From Desulfotignum sp. (GTDB lineage Bacteria; Desulfobacterota; Desulfobacteria; Desulfobacterales; Desulfobacteraceae), in NCBI GenBank assembly GCA_021737445.1, contig JAIPDY010000031.1:1-20130 (forward strand): a stretch of 20,130 nucleotides of DNA, given 5' to 3'. A program made the translations under genes and the position numbers. Under the pieces are notes generated by a model. It made no database searches. It worked only from the letters and a program-made list of their open reading frames with translations, and had not been told where the DNA came from. This document shows, piece after piece, positions 15,478-20,130 of this stretch; positions within the stretch are counted from its first letter, which is position 1, and every line of letters begins with the position of its first letter.

Positions 15478-16069
15478 GATGTTTCACCCCGTTGAATACA
15501 ATGTTGATAATACCGCTGGATGCGGCGTTTACATCTATTTTTTTGTCAAATATCACCTGCTTGAGGCAGGTGTGTTCAATGGCCCCGAGTATAACCTTCT
15601 GCAATAAAAAAGGATCGATGTCCGGCCTGAGTTCTTTTGTTTTGATGCCCTGGCATATAATATCCAGGATGGTTCCGGCATATTTTTTCACCATGACATA
15701 GGCGCCTGACTCAAAATAGGACAGGGAACTGCGCACCTCCAGCAGCAGGATCCTGGCCAGAACCCGGTTTTTTGCATAACTGTCAAGACTGGCAAAAACA
15801 ATGGCCTCCAGTTTTTCAGTACAGCTGTTTTTTTGGGCAATCTTAGCCTCTATCCCGGCCTGGAACGTGGTGAAATGCTGGTTAAGCACCTGGTGGAGCA
15901 GATCTTTTTTATCGGTGAAATACTTGTAGATCAACCCTTCTGTCACGCCTGCGGTTTCGGCTATTTTTGCCGTGGTGATGGACTGGAAATCTTTTGTTTC
16001 CATCAGAAAAGAAAACGCGTCCATGATCTTTATCTTTCCGGGTGGTCCTTTTATGGCGCTGGTATTCAT
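15464..16069 (-). CDS. TetR/AcrR-family transcriptional regulator
   Basis: The 201-aa protein has the N-terminal TetR helix-turn-helix: ITTAKIAETAGVTEGLIYKYF at about 31-51 followed by KKDLL, and a helical ligand-binding region to the C terminus. Family members are usually dimeric repressors released by a small ligand. It overlaps the acyl-CoA synthetase start by 14 nt, so it most likely controls its own operon in response to an acid or acyl-CoA. A GAGG ribosome site lies about 11 nt before the ATG. A 19-bp near-palindrome in its promoter (16110-16128) is the likely operator. Confidence 0.92.
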   Translation of the reverse strand: MNTSAIKGPPGKIKIMDAFSFLMETKDFQSITTAKIAETAGVTEGLIYKYFTDKKDLLHQVLNQHFTTFQAGIEAKIAQKNSCTEKLEAIVFASLDSYAKNRVLARILLLEVRSSLSYFESGAYVMVKKYAGTILDIICQGIKTKELRPDIDPFLLQKVILGAIEHTCLKQVIFDKKIDVNAASSGIINIVFNGVKHHGCH

Positions 16070-16101
16070 GATTTTTTGCCCTCTTTTCTTCTGCGTTTGA
16101 T

Positions 16102-16130
16102 ATACAAAGGTGAGTAAAACTTACTTACAA
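16102..16130 (-). promoter_or_regulatory. Candidate promoter for the TetR-acyl-CoA synthetase operon
   Basis: On the minus strand TTGTAA (16125-16130) and TTGTAT (16102-16107) are spaced by 17 bp. The leader would be about 25-30 nt. The spacer and part of the -35 are covered by the dyad at 16110-16128. Confidence 0.45.
16110..16128. promoter_or_regulatory. Candidate TetR operator
   Basis: GTGAGTAA (16110-16117) and TTACTTAC (16121-16128) form an 8-3-8 inverted repeat with one mismatch. Size and symmetry fit TetR-family sites, and the position within the regulator's own promoter fits autorepression. It is about 140 bp from the divergent PHP gene and might affect that gene too. Confidence 0.5.
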
Positions 16131-16205
16131 ACCATCCGTGTGTCAAGTGTTGATATGAATATCTCCTGAAAGCGTGAAGTTTTTTTAAAGCTGCTAGTGA
16201 AATTC

Positions 16206-16219
16206 TCATACAGGTATGA
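16206..16219. repeat. Small perfect dyad upstream of the PHP gene
   Basis: TCATAC (16206-16211) and GTATGA (16214-16219) are exact inverted copies 2 bp apart. It overlaps TATGAT (16215-16220), a possible -10 box for the plus-strand gene, though no good -35 was found. Could be a regulator site or chance. Confidence 0.25.
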
Positions 16220-16270
16220 TAGTGTGCCGCGCCATGACACGTTTGACCCGCGACAATAAGGAATCCTTCC

Positions 16271-17074
16271 ATGACCCTTGATCTTTGCAGCGACACCCAC
16301 ATGCACACCACCTATTCCGACGGCAGCGCACCCGTGGCGGACATGGCTGATGCCGCCTTTGAAAAAGGGTTGACTGCCATTGCCATCACCGACCATGTCC
16401 CGCTGCCCTTTGACAACAGGTATGCCATGAAAATGGAGCAAATTTCCCGATACCGGGATGACGTGGGACAGGCAAAAAATGAGTATAGCGGAAGAATGGC
16501 AGTGAAAACCGGCCTTGAAATGGAATACATGCCTGAACACAGAGACTGGATGGATGCGATCCTTGCCATAGGGTGGGATCTGACCATCGCATCGGTGCAC
16601 AATCTGGTGAAGGGGGAAAGGCCTTTGCTGGTGAACGGCAATGAAACCGAATTTCAGGCCTGCCTGAATAAAAATTTCGGCCGGGATATCAAATCCCTGT
16701 GCCGGGCCTATTTTCACACAGTGCAGGAAGCGGTCGAAACCGGATGGTTTGATGTGGTGGGCCACCTGGATGTGTTGAAAAAATACAATACCAAAAACCG
16801 GTTTTTCAATGAAACCGAGGGCTGGTACCGGGAACTGGTAAATGACACCTTAAACACCATCCATGCCCAGGGCATGAAACTGGAAATCAACATGGGGGCA
16901 CTGGCCCACCCCATTGCAATCCCCTACCCCTCTCCCTGGATTGTCTGGTCAGCCCGAAAAAAGGGCATTCCCCTGGTCATGGGGTCTGATGCCCACCACC
17001 CAAGAGCTGTCGGCCAGGGATTTGACCGGATACAGGCTATTCTGGCGCAGCCACCGGCATCACCGCCATGGTGA
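16271..17074 (+). CDS. PHP-domain phosphoesterase, histidinol-phosphatase (HisJ) family
   Basis: The 267-aa protein has all PHP metal-site motifs: DTHMHTTYSDG (His10, His12), ITDH (Asp41, His42), GLEMEY (Glu83), SVH (His110), VGHLD (His165) and GSDAHHP (Asp240, His242). Length and the motif spacing match the HisJ/HisK group, which dephosphorylates histidinol phosphate in the penultimate part of histidine synthesis. Because no other his gene is nearby, a different phosphoester substrate cannot be excluded. AAGGA (16258-16262) lies 8 nt before the ATG. Its last 38 bp overlap the end of the opposing thioesterase gene. Confidence 0.87.
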   Translation: MTLDLCSDTHMHTTYSDGSAPVADMADAAFEKGLTAIAITDHVPLPFDNRYAMKMEQISRYRDDVGQAKNEYSGRMAVKTGLEMEYMPEHRDWMDAILAIGWDLTIASVHNLVKGERPLLVNGNETEFQACLNKNFGRDIKSLCRAYFHTVQEAVETGWFDVVGHLDVLKKYNTKNRFFNETEGWYRELVNDTLNTIHAQGMKLEINMGALAHPIAIPYPSPWIVWSARKKGIPLVMGSDAHHPRAVGQGFDRIQAILAQPPASPPW

Positions 17075-17471
17075 GCCTGGATACACAAACCGGTTCACCT
17101 GCCTCATTTTCTATAATGATATCCCAGACATGGGTGGTTCGGCCCAGGTGGACCGGCCGGACCGTCCCGGTCACCTTTCCGGTGCGCACCTGCTTGAGAT
17201 GGTTGGCTGTGATCTGAAGCCCCACTGAATAATGGTCTGAATCCAGCGCCAGAAAAGATGCCACGCTGCCCAGAGTTTCAGCCAGCACCACAGATGCTCC
17301 GCCGTGGAGGATTCCCATGGGTTGAATGGTTCGCTTATCCACCGGCATGGTGGCACAGATAAAATCTGGGCCAAATTCTGTAAATTCAATGCCCATATGG
17401 CCCACAATGGTCTGATCAATAATGGGTTCAAACGGTGCCAGGTCAACAGGCTGTTTCCAAATTTGCGTCAT
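17037..17471 (-). CDS. Hotdog-fold PaaI/YdiI-like acyl-CoA thioesterase
   Basis: At 144 aa this is a single-hotdog thioesterase. The motif PMGILHGGASVVLAETLGS (51-69) contains the HGG turn and Glu65, equivalent to the catalytic acid of YdiI-type enzymes that cleave aryl- or hydroxynaphthoyl-CoA thioesters. The protein is expected to be cytoplasmic and oligomeric. A possible role is menaquinone synthesis (DHNA-CoA hydrolysis) or general acyl-CoA clearance; the sequence does not decide. GGAG stands 6 nt before the ATG. It is last in the envC-ctpA-deacetylase unit, 19 bp after the deacetylase stop, and runs 38 bp into the converging PHP gene. Confidence 0.87.
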   Translation of the reverse strand: MTQIWKQPVDLAPFEPIIDQTIVGHMGIEFTEFGPDFICATMPVDKRTIQPMGILHGGASVVLAETLGSVASFLALDSDHYSVGLQITANHLKQVRTGKVTGTVRPVHLGRTTHVWDIIIENEAGEPVCVSRLTMAVMPVAAPE

Positions 17472-17490
17472 CGCATCTCCTTTGAATAAA

Positions 17491-18564
17491 TCAACCGGGA
17501 ATTGCCACTATCTGGCTGGCGGGTATGATTTTTATCTTTCCCTTTATTTTGGGCAGTTCAATTTTCAGGGTTTCCAGGGTGGCTGGATACGGGTGACCGA
17601 TACCGATGGCACCCCCATGTTTTCGGGCGATTTTTTTGAGCCGGGCAAACTGGCCGGTAATATAGGCCACCTCCTGAATGTTGTCTAAAAACACATCCCG
17701 TTCACCAAACTGTACCTGAAGCAGGCGGGCTGCTGCACGGCATTGTGATTTGGGTGCAGTCACAGAATCGATAAAAAACAGATCGCTTTTTTTAAGAATG
17801 GTAAAAATCTGGTACATCTGGCTGGCTTCAGTGGTGAGCCTGGATCCCATGTGATTATTGACCCCGCAGGCCCCTGGCACCTCATCCATATTTTTTTCCA
17901 GCTGGGCAATCAGCACGTCCGGGGGCATGCCGGCCAGCAGTGCCCCGGGTCCTGGATTCACTTTTGGATATTCCATGGGTTCCATGGGCAGATGAAGCAT
18001 GATTTCAGCTCCTCTGTCCGCCAGTATCCCTGAGATGGCCCGGCCGAATGGCGACCAGGGCAAAACCGAAAAGCTGATATTGGGCTCCAGATCGTGCAGG
18101 GCCAAAGCGATCTTTTTGTCATACCCGATGTCATCGATAATCAGGGCGATTCTGATACTGCCATCCACCGGCTCAGGCCGGGAACCCGGCACTGTCGGCC
18201 GCGCATCCTCCATTCCTTCGAATACCTCATACAACACCGGGTGCCCGTTTTTTCCCATAAGCCCGGACTGGGGTTTTTTAAGGTCTGCGCCTTTATCATC
18301 CTCGTCAACAGAAGACAAGGTGCCGGAATCATCCGGTGCCGGCCGGCTCTTTTTTTCAAAGGTTTTCTGCAAAGGTTTTTTGGTGTCCACGGGTACAGAT
18401 TCAGGCGGCTGAATCAATATATCCGCAATCATGGCGCCTGTGAAACAGACAGCCACCAGGATCAGCAACCCGGCCACCGCTTTTTTCAATTCCGATGTCG
18501 CATGAACCTTTTTTTTCTTCCGGACCTGTTTTTTTGAAGTCCCCCCCTTTTTTTTAGTTCCCAT
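17491..18564 (-). CDS. Divergent polysaccharide deacetylase family protein (YibQ-like)
   Basis: The 357-aa protein begins with a strongly basic stretch (residues 4-28), then one hydrophobic segment (about 29-50) acting as a signal anchor, so the bulk should be periplasmic. A low-complexity linker runs to about 135. The catalytic region (136-357) matches the divergent polysaccharide deacetylase family: LIIDDIGYDK (141-150), LHLPMEPMEYP (190-200), GVNNHMGSRLT (234-244), DSVTAPKSQC, and IGHPYPATLETL. The family neighbours envC in many Gram-negatives and is presumed to act on cell-wall glycan, but activity is poorly known. Its ATG overlaps the ctpA stop by 11 nt. An A8G7 homopolymer lies in codons 4-8. 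Confidence 0.88.
   Translation of the reverse strand: MGTKKKGGTSKKQVRKKKKVHATSELKKAVAGLLILVAVCFTGAMIADILIQPPESVPVDTKKPLQKTFEKKSRPAPDDSGTLSSVDEDDKGADLKKPQSGLMGKNGHPVLYEVFEGMEDARPTVPGSRPEPVDGSIRIALIIDDIGYDKKIALALHDLEPNISFSVLPWSPFGRAISGILADRGAEIMLHLPMEPMEYPKVNPGPGALLAGMPPDVLIAQLEKNMDEVPGACGVNNHMGSRLTTEASQMYQIFTILKKSDLFFIDSVTAPKSQCRAAARLLQVQFGERDVFLDNIQEVAYITGQFARLKKIARKHGGAIGIGHPYPATLETLKIELPKIKGKIKIIPASQIVAIPG
18541..18555 (-). repeat. A8G7 homopolymer tract at the start of the deacetylase gene
   Basis: On the coding strand eight A are followed directly by seven G, encoding Lys-Lys-Lys-Gly-Gly at residues 4-8. The tract begins within the ctpA stop codon. Such runs are prone to replication slippage; loss or gain of one base would disrupt the deacetylase N terminus while leaving CtpA intact or nearly so. 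Confidence 0.8.
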
Positions 18565-19882
18565 TTAATTTATTGAAAACTCCATAACTGATGAGAATAT
18601 CAAGGGCTCTTTTCACCTGGGCATCCTGTTGAAGCTGCTCAGCCTGCTTGCGTTGCCTCTTTTGTCCGGATGATTTTTCATCCGTGTCTTCCGGCCCGGT
18701 TTCATCTGCATTTTCAGGCATCAGGCTGTTTTGCAGATCTTTTTCCTTTACCATCCGGTCAAAGACAGAAGGGGGATTTTTTGATTTTTCAAGGATGGCA
18801 TGGGCCACTTCGATGTCCGGCTGGATGCCTGTTGCCTGGATAGACCGGCCACTGGGGGTGTAATACCGGGCAATGGTATATTTGAGGCCATATCCGTCTT
18901 TTAGAGGACGGACTGTCTGGACAGATCCTTTTCCAAAAGAAGCGGTACCCAGTATCAATGCCCTTGAATGGTCCTGCAATGCACCGGCCACAATTTCCGA
19001 CGCAGACGCAGACCCGCCGTTGATCAAAACCACAATGGGATATCTTCTATCTGTCTTGTCCGGATTGGCTTCATAGGCCTGGGTGGTTTTCTGATCCCTG
19101 CCTTTGATGGAAACAATGGTTCCCTGATCCAGGAAAACATCCGATACCTTGATGGCCTGGTCCAGAAGACCGCCGGGATTATCCCGCAGGTCAATGACAA
19201 GCCCTTTCAGGCGGTTCTGATCTTTTTCCAGATCTTCTAAGTGACTGAGCAGCTCATCCTGGGTATTCATTCTGAAATTGGTCACCCTGAGATAGCCGTA
19301 GCCGGGCTTGAGAACCGCTGATCTCACACTGGTCATGGGAATCAGGTCCCGTTTCAAAGAAAATACCAGGGGAGCGGGTTCAGTTTCCCGGATAATGGTG
19401 ATCTCCACCGCTTCATGCCGGGGGCCCCGCATTCTGTTCACCGCTTCCCACAATGCCATGCCCTTGGTGGATTCCCCATCAATTTTGACAATGACATCAC
19501 CTGCATAGATACCGGCCTCATAGGCCGGGGTTCCTTCAATGGGTGATACCACTGTTAAAATCCCGTCTTTCATGGTGATAACAATGCCTATGCCGGAAAA
19601 TTCACCTTTGGTATCATCCTGAAGATCTTCAAACGCCTGGGGGGGCATGAAACTGGAATGGGGGTCCAGATTTTCCACCATGCCTTTGATGGCATTATGG
19701 ATCAGGGTATCGGCATCCACCTGTTCCACATAATTTTTTTCCAGCTCTTCCAGAACTTCCACAAATAATTTCAAAGATTCATAGGTTTTGCCTGATTCAG
19801 CGCTCACCTGCGGCCCTGAAAAAAAGACCAGGACCAGGGTTGTCACCAGAATCCATCTGGCAGAAAATAATCGAATTGTCAT
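18554..19882 (-). CDS. ctpA: Carboxy-terminal processing serine protease (S41, CtpA/Prc type)
   Basis: A 442-aa periplasmic protease. A signal peptide (about 1-28, hydrophobic run WILVTTLVLVFF, cleavage near QVSA) precedes a helical N-terminal region. A PDZ domain (about 85-170, with GEFSGIGIVI and PIEGTPAYEAGIYAGDVIVKI) follows, then the S41 core with LRDNPGGLLDQA, INGGSASASEIVAGAL (catalytic Ser293) and GTASFGKGSVQT (catalytic Lys318, 25 residues later as in the family). The C terminus is charged and low-complexity. Such enzymes trim periplasmic proteins, often cell-wall hydrolases. The ATG at 19880-19882 is chosen because AAGGAG lies about 10 nt upstream; an earlier in-frame ATG at 19909 lacks a ribosome site and would overlap envC. 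The gap to envC is 5 bp. Confidence 0.93.
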   Translation of the reverse strand: MTIRLFSARWILVTTLVLVFFSGPQVSAESGKTYESLKLFVEVLEELEKNYVEQVDADTLIHNAIKGMVENLDPHSSFMPPQAFEDLQDDTKGEFSGIGIVITMKDGILTVVSPIEGTPAYEAGIYAGDVIVKIDGESTKGMALWEAVNRMRGPRHEAVEITIIRETEPAPLVFSLKRDLIPMTSVRSAVLKPGYGYLRVTNFRMNTQDELLSHLEDLEKDQNRLKGLVIDLRDNPGGLLDQAIKVSDVFLDQGTIVSIKGRDQKTTQAYEANPDKTDRRYPIVVLINGGSASASEIVAGALQDHSRALILGTASFGKGSVQTVRPLKDGYGLKYTIARYYTPSGRSIQATGIQPDIEVAHAILEKSKNPPSVFDRMVKEKDLQNSLMPENADETGPEDTDEKSSGQKRQRKQAEQLQQDAQVKRALDILISYGVFNKLNGN

Positions 19883-19887
19883 GGGGG

Positions 19888-20130
19888 TTATGCTCCTTTT
19901 TCCAACCATTTCAAAGGGTCCACCGGCCTGCCGTGATGCCTGAGTTCAAAATGCAGGCAAAGGCCTTTGACTGATCCGGTATCACCGGCTGTGGCAATCA
20001 CTTCACCTTTGTTCACGGCCTCACCTTTTTTTTTGAACATCTCCTGCAAATGGGCATACAGGGTATAGTAATTTTCACCATGATCGATGATTACAAGATT
20101 GCCATACCCTTTGAGCCACTCAGCAAATAT
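19888..20130 (-). CDS. envC: EnvC-like M23 (LytM) murein hydrolase activator, C-terminal end (partial)
   Basis: Only the last 80 residues are in the window; the start lies beyond 20130. The fragment shows the end of a LytM domain: GYGNLVIIDHGENYYTLYAHL, then GDTGSVKG and LHFELRHHGRPVDPLKWL. These are typical of M23-family EnvC proteins, which activate periplasmic amidases at the division site; many have lost zinc ligands and act as regulators. Whether this copy keeps its first metal ligands cannot be seen. It is directly followed by ctpA (5 bp gap) and the YibQ-like gene, an arrangement common for EnvC, so the assignment to EnvC rather than another LytM protein is supported by context. Confidence 0.87.
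   Translation of the reverse strand: MFAEWLKGYGNLVIIDHGENYYTLYAHLQEMFKKKGEAVNKGEVIATAGDTGSVKGLCLHFELRHHGRPVDPLKWLEKGA

Noticed and set aside
1..20130. CRISPR, tRNA, rRNA, insertion sequence or prophage signals
   Set aside because: No repeat-spacer pattern, no clover-leaf candidate, and no transposase or integrase motifs were seen on either strand.

Overview
The window looks like chromosomal housekeeping DNA from a Gram-negative anaerobe, most likely a deltaproteobacterial sulfate reducer of the Desulfobacterales type. This is inferred from gene content: LL-diaminopimelate aminotransferase (DapL) instead of the succinylase route, tandem moeA genes with one fused to a substrate-binding domain, an NDP-forming acyl-CoA synthetase, and an OmpA-family lipoprotein with outer-membrane logic. 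No transposase, integrase, CRISPR array, tRNA or rRNA was seen. Genes are tightly packed and many overlap.

Layout. Positions 1-1068 (minus strand) hold uppP followed by the start of a phosphomannomutase/phosphoglucomutase gene, which is cut by the window edge. A 301-bp divergent region (1069-1369) with two promoter candidates and a perfect 11-bp dyad separates them from a plus-strand lipoprotein gene (VWA + calcium-binding repeat + OmpA domain). That gene ends at a strong terminator (2600-2642). From 8023 down to 2661 runs a minus-strand unit rsmA - dapL - moeA - moeA/PBP fusion, covering rRNA maturation, lysine and peptidoglycan precursor synthesis, and molybdenum cofactor insertion. A 150-bp divergent region full of small dyads (8024-8173) separates it from a plus-strand pair: a 120-aa unknown protein with a coiled coil, a basic linker and a winged-helix-like end, and a 992-aa M16C metallopeptidase.

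Positions 11532-13206 (minus) carry panB translationally coupled to a Rossmann/DUF2520 protein, a good candidate for the ketopantoate reductase step that follows PanB. Next come a TetR regulator and the NDP-forming acyl-CoA synthetase it overlaps (13270-16069, minus), with a clear operator-like dyad inside the TetR promoter. A plus-strand PHP-family phosphatase (HisJ type) follows. Last is a minus-strand envelope operon, envC (partial) - ctpA - yibQ-like deacetylase - hotdog thioesterase, reading in from the right edge.

Nothing here is an obvious exotic system. The most promising unknowns are the 120-aa putative DNA-binding protein with its dyad-rich upstream region, the PanB-coupled DUF2520 enzyme, the VWA/OmpA lipoprotein, and the MoeA-PBP fusion beside a second MoeA. 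All promoter and operator calls are by eye and remain inference.
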